From Phenylobacterium deserti (lineage in GTDB: Bacteria; Pseudomonadota; Alphaproteobacteria; Caulobacterales; Caulobacteraceae): a DNA stretch of 64,000 nt. The DNA is taken from contig CAMCXF010000002.1 of assembly GCA_945883235.1 (NCBI GenBank), forward strand, positions 62,001 through 126,000. Direction: 5' to 3'. Position numbers and translations under genes: made by a program. The number at the start of each line of letters is the position of its first letter. The stretch's first letter is position 1. The notes under the pieces are model-generated. The model had not been told where the DNA came from, searched no databases, and was given only the letters and a program-made list of their open reading frames with translations. This document shows, in pieces, positions 36,970-51,103 of this stretch.

Positions 36970-38064
36970 ATGCATAAATTATACTCATCCATCCATGCCT
37001 GCGTTGGAACTGGGTTGAGCATCATCTTGCTGGCGGGCTGCGCGACTCCTGCCCCGGAGGCTCTTTCTGACTCGGCGGGAATGACGGTTGGCGTCGGAAC
37101 ACCCGTCATCGCGTCGGCCGAGACCCCGGCAGTCGGCACAGCGGTCCTGGATGCCGCAGACGACCCGTCGATCTGGGTGGACCCCGCGGACCGCGCCCGG
37201 GGCGTCATCATTGGAACGGACAAGAAGGCCGGTCTTTACGTCTATGACCTGAACGGCAAGCAGCTTCAGTATGTGCCGGGGGGCATGCCGAACAACGTCG
37301 ACCTGCGTGAAGGCTTCCCGACATCCCAAGGCCCGAGAGTCCTGGTCGCAGCCTCGGATCGCGGTCGGCGCGGGGCCGGCGCGGCCCTCTTCCTGCTGGA
37401 CCCCGCGACCCTGAAACTGACGTTCTGGGCCGCTGTGCCGATCAGTCTAGTTGAACCCTATGGACTTTGCCTCGCGAGGCGGGGCGACGCCTTTCTGATG
37501 ATCATCAACGGCACCGATGGACAGGTGCGGCAACTGCGCGTCTCAACCCGGCGGAATGGAAAGCCCATGCTGACCGAAGAGCGTCGCTTTGCTGTCGCGA
37601 CCCAACCCGAAGGCTGCGTCGCCGATGATGCGCGGGGTCGTCTGTATCTCGGCGAGGAAGGGCGTGGGGTCTGGCGCTATGACCTTGGGACTGGCCCAGC
37701 ATCCGGCGAACTCATTGCCCAGGCACCATCGGCCATGCTGGCGCCGGACGTGGAAGGGTTGACCCTGCTGGACGACGGTGCCGCTACCTTCCTGATCGCA
37801 TCAAGCCAGGGCGACTCCGCCTTTGCTGTCTGGCGGGTCGATGGGATGACGCCTGACTACAAGGGTCGGTTCAGCGTGGTCGCGTCCGGCGGCGTCGATG
37901 CGGTCACCGGCACGGACGGCGTGGCGGCCCTGGGCGGCCGGGTCGGGGGATTTCCCGAAGGTCTGGTCGTGATGCAGGATGATGTTGATGAGGGTTCAAC
38001 CGGCGCGCGACAAAACTTCAAACTGGTCGATTGGCGCGAAGTGAAACGCGCACTGGGATTGTAG
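36970..38064 (+). CDS. Beta-propeller phytase (3-phytase), lipoprotein
   Basis: Protein of 364 aa. A lipoprotein signal peptide ends at LLAGC (lipidated Cys at 24). The body is a six-bladed propeller phytase: DDPSIWVDP (~65-73), IIGTDKKAGLYVYDLNGK, NNVDLREGF, LARRGDAFLMIINGTDGQVR, QPEGCVADDARGRLYLGEE, APDVEGLTLLDDG and FLIASSQGDSAFAVWRV. These acidic motifs bind the calcium ions and phosphates in known phytases. The enzyme releases phosphate from inositol hexakisphosphate in the periplasm or at the outer membrane. It diverges from the TonB receptor and sits just upstream of the ftsZ promoter region. Confidence 0.9.
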   Translation: MHKLYSSIHACVGTGLSIILLAGCATPAPEALSDSAGMTVGVGTPVIASAETPAVGTAVLDAADDPSIWVDPADRARGVIIGTDKKAGLYVYDLNGKQLQYVPGGMPNNVDLREGFPTSQGPRVLVAASDRGRRGAGAALFLLDPATLKLTFWAAVPISLVEPYGLCLARRGDAFLMIINGTDGQVRQLRVSTRRNGKPMLTEERRFAVATQPEGCVADDARGRLYLGEEGRGVWRYDLGTGPASGELIAQAPSAMLAPDVEGLTLLDDGAATFLIASSQGDSAFAVWRVDGMTPDYKGRFSVVASGGVDAVTGTDGVAALGGRVGGFPEGLVVMQDDVDEGSTGARQNFKLVDWREVKRALGL

Positions 38065-38287
38065 GTTTCGGGAACGGGGTACGTCTGTGGCCATGATTCG
38101 GGGGACACTCTCTGCGGCGCAAGCCCGAAAAACACGTCATCTGAACCTCGACGCCGTTCCGACTCACGCTATGCGGTTAACCCTCGATTAACGGTGTCGG
38201 CGCGTACTTAACGCATCGTTACTCGGGTGCGTCGGGACAGGGGCCGGACGCGCTAAACCGCAGAATCCGGAAGGACCGTCTAGTCCC
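38065..38287 (+). promoter_or_regulatory. ftsZ upstream region with CtrA and GANTC sites
   Basis: 223 bases. GANTC (CcrM) sites at 38095-38099 (GATTC) and 38161-38165 (GACTC), a CtrA box at 38177-38191 and another TTAAC at 38208-38212. This is the arrangement expected for cell-cycle control of ftsZ in Caulobacter relatives. Confidence 0.65.
38177..38191 (+). promoter_or_regulatory. CtrA binding site (TTAA-N7-TTAA)
   Basis: TTAACCCTCGATTAA: perfect full CtrA consensus, 97-111 bases before the ftsZ start. CtrA represses ftsZ in Caulobacter crescentus. Confidence 0.75.
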
Positions 38288-39772
38288 ATGACCATCTCTC
38301 TCTCAGCGCCGCGCGCCACGGAACTGAAGCCCCGGATCGTTGTGTTCGGTATCGGTGGGGCCGGCGGCAACGCCGTCAACAATATGATTGATGCCGGCCT
38401 GGAAGGCGTCGAGTTCGTGGTCGGCAACACCGACGCGCAACAGCTGCAGTTCGCCAAGACCGAACGCCGCATCCAGTTGGGTGTGCAGGTGACGCAGGGC
38501 CTGGGTGCCGGCGCCCACCCGGAAGTCGGCATGAGCGCGGCCGAAGAAAGCATTCCCGAGATCGGTGAGCACCTGGACGGTGCCCACATGGTCTTCATCA
38601 CCGCCGGCATGGGCGGCGGCACCGGCACCGGTGCCGCACCGATCATCGCCAAGTGCGCCCGTGAGCGCGGCATTCTGACGGTGGGCGTGGTCACCAAGCC
38701 TTTCCACTTCGAGGGCCGTCACCGGATGCGCCTGGCCGACGCCGGCATCGCCGAACTGCAGCGCTACGTCGACACCCTGATCGTCATCCCCAACCAGAAC
38801 CTGTTCCGGGTCGCCAATGAGCGGACGACGTTCGCCGAGGCCTTTGGCATGGCCGACCAGGTGCTGCATTCGGGCGTGCGTTCGATCACCGACCTGATGG
38901 TGCTGCCCGGCCTGATCAACCTCGACTTCGCCGACGTGCGTACGGTGATGACCGAGATGGGCAAGGCGATGATGGGTACCGGCGAGGCGACCGGTGAGGA
39001 CCGCGCCCTGATGGCCGCCCAGAACGCCATTCAGAACCCGCTTCTCGATGAAGTCTCGTTGAAGGGGGCGAAGGCCGTGCTGGTCAATGTCACCGGCGGC
39101 CTCGACATGACCCTGCTGGAAGTCGACGAGGCGGCCAACGCCATCTCCGAGCAGGTTGATCCGGAAGCCAACATCATCTTCGGTGCCGCCTTCGACCCGT
39201 CGCTGGAAGGCATGATCCGGGTATCGGTTGTGGCCACCGGCATGGACGGCGCATCCATGGCGGCCATCGAGCCAAAGATCGAGCGCCGCTCGCTCAACGT
39301 GGAGCCGCTGCGCGCCACCGTGACACCGCGTGTACCGGAGCTTGAGCCGGTCATGGTTGCGGCCGCCGCAGAGCATGAACTGACCATGGACGCCCGCGAA
39401 GAACAGCAGCCCGACATCTTCAGCGTGCCTCTGACGGTGGATGCCGAGCCGGTAGAAGCTGCGGCGGATCTGGCCACGGCAGAGACCTCTGAGCTGGCGG
39501 CAGCACCGACCCGTGACATTCTGGATGAGCCGCTATTCGCCGAGCCGGCCTATGAGCCCCGGCGGCCGCGCGGCGGTTTCCTGAGCATCTTCGGAGGTCG
39601 GCCGCGTTACGAAGCCCCGGCGGCTCCGGCTGCCCAGGCACCGGCGGCCCGGACGGCACCTGCACCCTCACGCGGCGGAGCCCAGCCAGTCGAGGCTACC
39701 AACCCCTCTGAAGTGACAGATCAGAACGAGGACCTTGAAATCCCGTCTTTCCTCCGCCGTCTCGCGAACTAG
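38288..39772 (+). CDS. ftsZ: Cell division GTPase FtsZ
   Basis: Tubulin-like GTPase of 494 aa forming the Z ring. [16 protein letters not shown] near the N-terminus, the tubulin signature [14 protein letters not shown] near 109, and the T7-loop region [11 protein letters not shown] near 215. A long Pro/Ala-rich linker (~320-480) precedes the C-terminal conserved peptide [11 protein letters not shown] that binds FtsA. The long linker is typical of Caulobacter. The ATG follows the CtrA-regulated upstream region. Confidence 0.97.
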   Translation: MTISLSAPRATELKPRIVVFGIGGAGGNAVNNMIDAGLEGVEFVVGNTDAQQLQFAKTERRIQLGVQVTQGLGAGAHPEVGMSAAEESIPEIGEHLDGAHMVFITAGMGGGTGTGAAPIIAKCARERGILTVGVVTKPFHFEGRHRMRLADAGIAELQRYVDTLIVIPNQNLFRVANERTTFAEAFGMADQVLHSGVRSITDLMVLPGLINLDFADVRTVMTEMGKAMMGTGEATGEDRALMAAQNAIQNPLLDEVSLKGAKAVLVNVTGGLDMTLLEVDEAANAISEQVDPEANIIFGAAFDPSLEGMIRVSVVATGMDGASMAAIEPKIERRSLNVEPLRATVTPRVPELEPVMVAAAAEHELTMDAREEQQPDIFSVPLTVDAEPVEAAADLATAETSELAAAPTRDILDEPLFAEPAYEPRRPRGGFLSIFGGRPRYEAPAAPAAQAPAARTAPAPSRGGAQPVEATNPSEVTDQNEDLEIPSFLRRLAN

Positions 39773-39851
39773 AAATCATCACAAAACCGCCACGCCGCGG
39801 AAGGCAATTCGCAGCTAGAGTCCTCCCTGAGCCTGCTCCGGGAGGATTTCT

Positions 39852-40070
39852 ATGTCTGACCATCGCATCATCTGGGTCTCGCCTCTGGCGGATGGCTGGA
39901 GTGTGTCCTGCATTGGCCTCGAGCCGCTGATTTTCCGTTCAGGTGGGCGGGCAGAGGCCCAGGCCCGGCGGCTCGCGCTCGCCCTGGCCAAGCTGGGACG
40001 TGCGGTTCAGGTACGTATCCAGGACCGTGCCCGGAACCTAGTCGGCACGCTGCTGTATCCGGCCATATAG
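39852..40070 (+). CDS. Small hypothetical protein
   Basis: Protein of 72 aa with an excellent ribosome-binding site (GGGAGGATTT before the ATG). It reads as a small alpha-beta domain: IIWVSPLADGWSVSC, then a helix SGGRAEAQARRLALALAKLG, then VQVRIQDRARNLVGTLLY, resembling small DUF2188-type proteins, though I cannot confirm membership. Soluble, no signal peptide. It lies between ftsZ and lpxC, 79 bases after ftsZ. Confidence 0.7.
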   Translation: MSDHRIIWVSPLADGWSVSCIGLEPLIFRSGGRAEAQARRLALALAKLGRAVQVRIQDRARNLVGTLLYPAI

Positions 40071-40278
40071 CGCCATCAGCGGTGCAGCCGGCGGCGGCTC
40101 TGATCGCTCCAGACTATCCTTTAGAGTCATAGGGATAGGGCTCCAGAACATGAACCGAATCTTAATGGAAACATTGCGAAACACGATGTGCTTTGCTGCA
40201 GTGCATCAACCAGCTTAGTTGCGCGTTAGGGGCACAGGCTTGGTCGTAGGACCGGGTATCGATGCAGGAAGGTCCACC

Positions 40279-41172
40279 TTGTCCGCGCAGGCATTCCAAC
40301 ACACCCTCCGATCGCCCGCTCTGTTCGCAGGCGTCGGCGTCCATACCGGTGAGTACACCCGCGTTACGGTTCGGCCGGCAGCGGCGGACACCGGCATCGT
40401 TTTCGTGCGCACCGACGTCCAGGAACGCGACAACCGGGTTCTGGTCACCGGCGAGGCGGTCTGCAAGACCCAGCTGGGTACCGTGATCGGCAATGCGGCC
40501 GGCGTCACCGTCGCCACGATCGAGCATCTGATGGCGGCCCTGGCCATGCTGGGGATAGACAACGCGCTGGTTGACGTTGATGGGCCCGAAATGCCGATCA
40601 TGGACGGTTCATCTGAACCCTTCGTCCGGGTTCTGGATCGCGCCGGCAAGCGGGCCCAGGACGCGGCGCGGACCTTTATCGAAATCCTGGAGACGGTCGA
40701 GGTTATCGACGGCGACAAGCGTGCGACGCTGAAGCCTGCGGATCGGTTCGAGATGGCCTTCGAAATCGTCTTCGACAGCGCCGCCATCGGCCGCCAGTCG
40801 GTGGATATGGTGATGGACGAGCAGGCATTCCGTGCCGAGCTGGCCAACTGCCGGACATTCGGGTTCCTCAAGGATGTCGAAGCCTTGCGCGCTATCGGCC
40901 TGGCGCGCGGCGGGTCCATGGACAATTGCGTGGTGATCGACGCCGATGAGGTGTTGAACCCCGAAGGCTTGCGTCGCCCGGACGAGTTCGTGCGCCACAA
41001 GGCGCTGGACGCCATTGGTGATCTCTATGTGCTGGGCGGACCCCTGCTGGGCCGCTTCGAAGGCGTACTGGCTGGCCATAGCCTGAACAACGCGGTGGTC
41101 CGGGCCCTGCTGGCGCGCCCGGACGCCTGGCGGCTGCGCACCTTCGTCGAGAGCCTGCGCGCGACCGGGTGA
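40279..41172 (+). CDS. lpxC: UDP-3-O-acyl-N-acetylglucosamine deacetylase LpxC
   Basis: Zn hydrolase of 297 aa, first committed step of lipid A synthesis. HTLRSPALFAGVGVHTG at the N-terminus; zinc histidine in TIEHLMAALAMLGIDNA; DGPEMPIMDGSSEPF; second zinc site RHKALDAIGDL (His and Asp); catalytic His in LAGHSLNNAVVRALL. The start chosen is TTG 40279: AGGAAGG (40266-40272) lies six bases upstream and the protein then begins close to the usual QHTL. TTG 40219 would add 20 residues without homology. A rare start codon fits a tightly controlled enzyme. Confidence 0.93.
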   Translation: MSAQAFQHTLRSPALFAGVGVHTGEYTRVTVRPAAADTGIVFVRTDVQERDNRVLVTGEAVCKTQLGTVIGNAAGVTVATIEHLMAALAMLGIDNALVDVDGPEMPIMDGSSEPFVRVLDRAGKRAQDAARTFIEILETVEVIDGDKRATLKPADRFEMAFEIVFDSAAIGRQSVDMVMDEQAFRAELANCRTFGFLKDVEALRAIGLARGGSMDNCVVIDADEVLNPEGLRRPDEFVRHKALDAIGDLYVLGGPLLGRFEGVLAGHSLNNAVVRALLARPDAWRLRTFVESLRATG

Positions 41173-41259
41173 AAAGCGGCCGTTTGTCTCCCGGCCATGC
41201 TGACATCATGTTGTCAGCAGTCACAGTGTCTGATGTGATCCAGGCTAACGGAGACCGCC

Positions 41260-41871
41260 ATGGCTGATGACGCGACCGCGAACCTGAATGATCGCTACAA
41301 GCCGCCTCACGCGTTTGTCACGGCGAAGTGCCTGGATCATATCGATCCACATGGTCGCCGGTTCATTGAGCTGTCGCCGTTCGCTGCCGTCGCCTCGACC
41401 GGGCCGTCGGGTAGTCTGGACGTTTCACCGCGCGGCGGTGGTCCGGGCTTCGTGCGCGTGGCACCGGACGGCAAGAGCCTGATCATGCCGGATCGTCCCG
41501 GCAACAACCGTCTCGACACCCTGCGCAACATCGCCGAGGGCTCCGGAGAGGTGGGTTTCATGTTCATGATCCCCGGCGTGGACGATATCTACCGCGTGAA
41601 CGGTCGCGCCAGCGTGCTTGTGGACGATGACCTGGCCAGCTCTTTCGAAGAATTCGGCAAGGTTCCCCTGACCCTGCTGCGGGTTGAGGTGCGCGAAGCC
41701 TATCTGCATTGCCCCAAGGCGTTGATGCGGGCTGACCTCTGGGGCGACACCAACCGCATAGACCGCGCCACCCTGCCGTCGCTTAGTGAGATGGTCAGCG
41801 ACCAGATCGGCCTGCCGAAACCGACCGCGACGCATCTGCAACAGGTCGAAGGGCTTAAACAGACGCTCTGA
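41260..41871 (+). CDS. Pyridoxamine 5'-phosphate oxidase-like FMN protein (MSMEG_1061 type)
   Basis: Split-barrel flavin protein of 203 aa. FIELSPFAAVASTGPSGSLD, VSPRGGGPGFVRV, MPDRPGNNRLDTLRNI and FMIPGVDDIYRVNGRA are the conserved blocks of the small PPOX subfamily that also includes DR2398/MSMEG_1061 proteins. Substrate unknown. C-terminal LHCPKALMRADLW is typical. It stands alone between lpxC and bamD. Confidence 0.85.
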   Translation: MADDATANLNDRYKPPHAFVTAKCLDHIDPHGRRFIELSPFAAVASTGPSGSLDVSPRGGGPGFVRVAPDGKSLIMPDRPGNNRLDTLRNIAEGSGEVGFMFMIPGVDDIYRVNGRASVLVDDDLASSFEEFGKVPLTLLRVEVREAYLHCPKALMRADLWGDTNRIDRATLPSLSEMVSDQIGLPKPTATHLQQVEGLKQTL

Positions 41872-41953
41872 CCGCTGCCCCGCCGTTTGCTCGCCACAGT
41901 CTGTGGTGTAGATAGCGACTCCGCATTCCGGGGTGCGGGTCGGACTTGAGGTG

Positions 41954-42955
41954 ATGGTGTCTTTCTTACGCAATACGACCAAGGTGGCGGGCATTGCCGT
42001 GATGTGCGCGCTGGCGCTCTCGGCCTGCGCCGGCAACAAGAAAAAGCCGCGCCTGGCCTATGAGGAGCGGCCGGTTGAGCTGCTCTATGCCACCGGCGCT
42101 GACCGGCTGGACCGTCGGCAGTGGAGCCAGGCCGTCGGCTATTTCCAGGAAGTAGAGCGTCAGCACCCTTATTCAGAATGGTCCCGACGTTCGATCCTCA
42201 TGCAAGCCTATGCCCACTACCAGGGCAATGACTACGTTGAGGCGGTCGCCGATGCGGACCGGTTCATGCAGCTCTATCCGGGCAACGCCACCGCCGCCTA
42301 TGCGCACTACATCAAGGCCATCTGCTACTTCGAACAGATCGTCGACGTGAACCGCGACCAGGCCGCGACCGCCCAGGCACTGGATAATCTGCGTGATGTG
42401 GTCCAGCGCTTTCCGCGCACCGAATACGCTGCCGATGCCCGTCTGAAGATCGACATGGTCAACGACCAGCTGGCCGGCAAGGAAATGACCATCGGCCGTT
42501 ATTATCTGAATCAGGGCGACACTCTGGCGGCGGCGAATCGATTCCGCACTGTGATTGATCGCTATCAGACGACCACGCACACCCCGGAGGCGCTTTACCG
42601 GCTGGTAGAGAGCTATCTGACCCTCGGTCTGCTGGACGAAGCCAACCGCAACGGCGCGGTTCTGGGCTTCAACTATCCGGGCGACCCCTGGTACGGCGAC
42701 GCGCACCGGCTGCTGACCAGCAAGGGGCTCAAACCTGCCGTAGAGCCCAAGGCCGGCGGTGGTCGTTTCTTCCGGATCCCCTTTACCAAGGACAAGAACA
42801 AGACGGTGACGCCTCCCGAGGCCATAGAACCGAACGCTGCCGTGTCCTCATTGAAGAACACCGACAAGCGTTCAATCTTCCGGATGCCCTTCGGCAAGAA
42901 GGACAAGGGCGCTCTGCCGGACGCGAACGCGGACGCGGAAGCGGAAGCGAAGTAG
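41954..42955 (+). CDS. bamD: Outer-membrane assembly lipoprotein BamD
   Basis: Lipoprotein of 333 aa: signal with lipobox LALSACAG, then TPR repeats (about 40-250; QWSQAVGYFQEVERQHPYSE, YVEAVADADRFMQLYPGN, DTLAAANRFRTVIDRYQ) and a low-complexity C-terminal extension (RIPFTKDKNK and RMPFGKKDKG are related segments). BamD is essential for beta-barrel insertion with BamA. The start is uncertain among GTG 41933, ATG 41954 and GTG 41957; 41954 is chosen, with GAGGTG just upstream. The ~70-residue tail is longer than in E. coli. Confidence 0.9.
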   Translation: MVSFLRNTTKVAGIAVMCALALSACAGNKKKPRLAYEERPVELLYATGADRLDRRQWSQAVGYFQEVERQHPYSEWSRRSILMQAYAHYQGNDYVEAVADADRFMQLYPGNATAAYAHYIKAICYFEQIVDVNRDQAATAQALDNLRDVVQRFPRTEYAADARLKIDMVNDQLAGKEMTIGRYYLNQGDTLAAANRFRTVIDRYQTTTHTPEALYRLVESYLTLGLLDEANRNGAVLGFNYPGDPWYGDAHRLLTSKGLKPAVEPKAGGGRFFRIPFTKDKNKTVTPPEAIEPNAAVSSLKNTDKRSIFRMPFGKKDKGALPDANADAEAEAK

Positions 42956-43036
42956 ATCGGACTTTCGGATGGGCGGTGGGAACAAAACACGTCCGCCCCC
43001 TTCTATCGCGTCTGATTCCGTACGATCCTGTTCGCC

Positions 43037-47910
<4,874 letters not shown>

Positions 47911-47914
<4 letters not shown>

Positions 47915-49728
47915 GAGATTGGCCTGGTTACGTCGTTGAGCCAGTCGCGAACCTCGGTCTCCACCAGCGGTCCGATCACATCGCGGACCTGGGCATGGTA
48001 GGCATCCAGCTGCTGGCGTTCCTCCGCCGACAGCATCGCCGCCACGGTCAGTCGTCGGTCGATGGGCGCCAGGGTCAGGGTTTCCCACCCCAGCATGGGC
48101 CGCTCCCCGCCCGGGATCGGAGCCGCCGGTGTCACCACCTGCAGGTTCTCTATCCGGATCCCGTAGGCACCTTCCTTGTAGAAGCCGGGCTCATTGGACA
48201 GGATCATGCCGGGTCGAAGCGCCACGGTGTTGGGGGCCTTGGCGATCCGCTGCGGGCCTTCGTGGACGCCCAGATACGAGCCCACTCCGTGGCCGGTGCC
48301 GTGGTCATAGTCGAGGCCATGCTGCCAGAGCGCCATGCGAGCGAGCACGTCCAGTTGTGAGCCGGTGGTGCCCGCCGGGAACCGTACCCGCGCCAGGGCC
48401 AGATGCCCCTTGAGCACCAGGGTGAAGCGCTCGCACATTTCAGCCGACGGCTCACCGATGGCAACGGTGCGGGTTACATCGGTGGTGCCGTCCAGATACT
48501 GGCCGCCGCTATCCACCAGCAGCAGCGTTCCGGCATCGGCTCTCCGGTTCAGCCGTTCTGTAGGGCGATAATGGGGCAGGGCGCCGTTGGAGGCCGCGCC
48601 CGCGATGGTGTCGAACGACAGGTCTTTCATCACGCCGGTCGCTTGCCGGAACCCCTCCAGTTTGCGCACGGCACTGATCTCGTCGAGGGGGTTGATCTGG
48701 CCCTCGGTGGCCAGCCAATGGAGAAACCGGGTCAGGGCTGCACCATCGCGAACATGGGCGTTTCGGGTGCCCTGGACTTCCACGGCATTCTTGCAGGCGC
48801 GGGGCAGGGCGCAGGGATCTTCGGATCTGACGACGGTTGCGCCAGCCGCGCTCAACGCCTCGAAGTACCAGGCCGAGGATTGCGCAGGGTCGATCACCAC
48901 CGACTTGCCCTTCAGTGCGGCCAAGGCGCCGGGCAGGTCGTCCGGCGTTTCCAGAGTCACCTGATTGCCCAGCCAGGCCGGCAAGTCCGGCGTCACCTTG
49001 GCTGGATCGAGGAACAGTCGGGCCGTCCCGTCCTTGCTCAGGATCGCCTGTCCGATGGGCAATGGCGAGCGGATCACATCGCCGCCGCGCACATTGAACA
49101 GCCAGGCAATCGAAGCCGGTGCCGTCAGCACGGCTGCCTCTCCGCCACGCAGGGCGATCAGAGCCCCGACGCGGGCCCGTTTGGCGTTGGACTCCTCGCC
49201 GGAATAGTCCAGCGGGTGCGGCACCACCGGGGCCTGTGGCTGGCCGGGCCGGGCCTTGCCCCACGCCTGATCCAGAGGATTGTCATTGACCGCCAGTAGC
49301 TCGCAGCCGGCGCGGGCCGCTGCCGCCCTTAGGTGCGCCAAAGCGTCAGGGCTATGCAGGCGCGGATCGTAGCCGATTTTCTGGCCGCGCCCGGTGGCGG
49401 CTTCGAGATAGGCGGGCACCCCACCGTCTACCAGATCGCGGATCTCGAACAGCTGGCTGTCGACCTGATCTCGGACCTGGATAGTGTATCGGCCGTCCAC
49501 GAAAACGGCGGCTTTCTCCTTCAGGATAACGGCGGCACCGGCCGAGCCGGTAAAGCCCGTGGCCCAGGCCAACCGGTCGTTGGCAGCCGGCAGGTACTCG
49601 TTCTGATGCTCGTCCTCGTGCGGCACCAGAAAGCCGTCAAGGCCCTGGGCCGCCATAGCCTGGCGGATCAGCGGCACATGCTTTGCGCCGAAGGAGCGGT
49701 CGGTGGTTTCGTTGAAGGTCTGGAGCAT
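47911..49728 (-). CDS. Xaa-Pro aminopeptidase (M24B family)
   Basis: Metallopeptidase of 605 aa removing N-terminal residues before proline. Two N-terminal creatinase-like domains (1-300), then the pita-bread domain: LLVDSGGQYLDGTTDVTRT (two metal Asp), HGTGHGVGSYLGVHEGPQ (metal His), ILSNEPGFYKEGAYGIRIEN (metal Glu) and a final Glu downstream. The length matches the eukaryote-like three-domain aminopeptidase P1. The start methionine at 49728 gives the expected LQTFNETTDRSF. Coupled to the downstream methyltransferase. Confidence 0.92.
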
Positions 49729-49831
49729 GGCAGAGTTTTAGGCCGATCCCGCCGGCCCCGCAAACCTTGGCGGCTGAATTATTTAATCCGGGTAAAATTG
49801 ACAAATCAGGCTCGTCAGGCTACCCGGTGTC

Positions 49832-50176
49832 ATGGACAATCAATCCCGCCGCGCCCTCGTCCGCGACTACAAGGAACGCAAGGCCGTCGCCGGCGTCTAC
49901 GCCGTGCGCTGCGTGCCATCCGGCGAGTTCTGGACGGCCGGGTCGCGCAATGTCGACGCGCAGCAGAACAGCCTGTGGTTCGGCCTGCGCAACGGCGGCC
50001 ATATCAACCGCGCCATGCAGGGCGCCTGGGCCGTCCATGGCGAGGCGGCGTTCAGCTTCGAGGTGCTGGAGCGGATCAATGATGAGGCTCTGACGCCTCA
50101 GGGGGTACTAGACCGGCTGAAGATCCGCCAGCAGCACTGGCTGGTGGAGCTTGGGGCGAAGAAGGCGGTGGGTTAG
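49832..50176 (+). CDS. GIY-YIG nuclease family protein
   Basis: Protein of 114 aa. [20 protein letters not shown] corresponds to the GIY and (degenerate) YIG segments, where the second motif reads WTAGS. A helix with [14 protein letters not shown] and a C-terminal [10 protein letters not shown] follow. This subgroup has no known role, and the altered YIG segment leaves catalysis uncertain. It is the only + strand gene in a run of - strand genes and converges on prmA, overlapping by four bases. No palindromic repeat is visible beside it. Confidence 0.78.
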   Translation: MDNQSRRALVRDYKERKAVAGVYAVRCVPSGEFWTAGSRNVDAQQNSLWFGLRNGGHINRAMQGAWAVHGEAAFSFEVLERINDEALTPQGVLDRLKIRQQHWLVELGAKKAVG

Positions 50177-51039
50177 CCCTTCCGCAGCACCAATGTCGCC
50201 CAGGCGTCGCGATGGATGCGGCGCACCAGGCGGAAACCCTTGGACGTGTAGGCCGCCAGCACCCGTCGCTGCTGGGTGCGCAGCAGACCTGACAGGATGG
50301 CGATCCCGCCGGGTCTCAAGGCACGTTTGATATCCTGCGACAGCGCCACCAGCGGCGGGGCCAGAATGTTGGCGAAGGCCAGGTCGTAAGGACCATCGCC
50401 GCGGATCAATGGGTCGTTCAGGCCCGAGGCATGGACGAAGCGGGCCCGGGCGCCATTGAGCGCGGCGTTCTCGTTGGCAATCCGGACTGACGGTGCGTCG
50501 ATGTCGGTGCCGACGGCGATGGGCGACCCGGTCCGGGCCGCCGCGATCGCCAGCACTCCGGTGCCGCAGCCCACATCGAGAACTCGCGGAAACGTCCGCT
50601 GCTTCAGCAGGTCATGGAAGGCCAGCAGGCAGCCGACTGTGGTCCCGTGGTGGCCGGTGCCGAACGCCGCGCCGGCCTCGATCCGCAGGTTGACCGTGCT
50701 GGCCGGGGCGAGGCCCCCATCGTGGGCACCGTAGACGAAGAACCGCCCGGCCCGAACCGGTGGTAGTCCGGACAGCGCCATGGCCAGCCAGTCGGCGTCC
50801 GCCAGGGCTTCGGTGATCACCCGCAGCGTTGGGTAGCGCGCAAGGATCGTCCCGATGGCGGCCTGTTCCTCAGGTTCCGTGGGAAAGGCGTCAATCCGCC
50901 AGACGTCGTGGTCCTCGTCTTCCTCCAGGATAGAAAACGTCAGGGCTTCTGTAGCGGGGTCAACCTCAATAGCCGCCGCCGCAGCCTCGGCGTCGGCGCG
51001 GGGACCGCGTGCGATGATCTGGAAAGCCTCGTCACTCAT
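50173..51039 (-). CDS. prmA: Ribosomal protein L11 methyltransferase PrmA
   Basis: Methyltransferase of 288 aa. The N-terminal substrate-recognition domain (1-110) is divergent. The catalytic domain has [55 protein letters not shown] and [13 protein letters not shown], the PrmA N-P-P-like loop (here ANILAPP). It trimethylates ribosomal protein L11. Confidence 0.9.
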   Translation of the reverse strand: MSDEAFQIIARGPRADAEAAAAAIEVDPATEALTFSILEEDEDHDVWRIDAFPTEPEEQAAIGTILARYPTLRVITEALADADWLAMALSGLPPVRAGRFFVYGAHDGGLAPASTVNLRIEAGAAFGTGHHGTTVGCLLAFHDLLKQRTFPRVLDVGCGTGVLAIAAARTGSPIAVGTDIDAPSVRIANENAALNGARARFVHASGLNDPLIRGDGPYDLAFANILAPPLVALSQDIKRALRPGGIAILSGLLRTQQRRVLAAYTSKGFRLVRRIHRDAWATLVLRKG

Positions 51040-51103
51040 GGGCCGGAGGCTCTAAAGGTAAGCCGCGTGAAAGGCGAGGGGCGATGCGGAGGCGACGCTC
51101 AGC

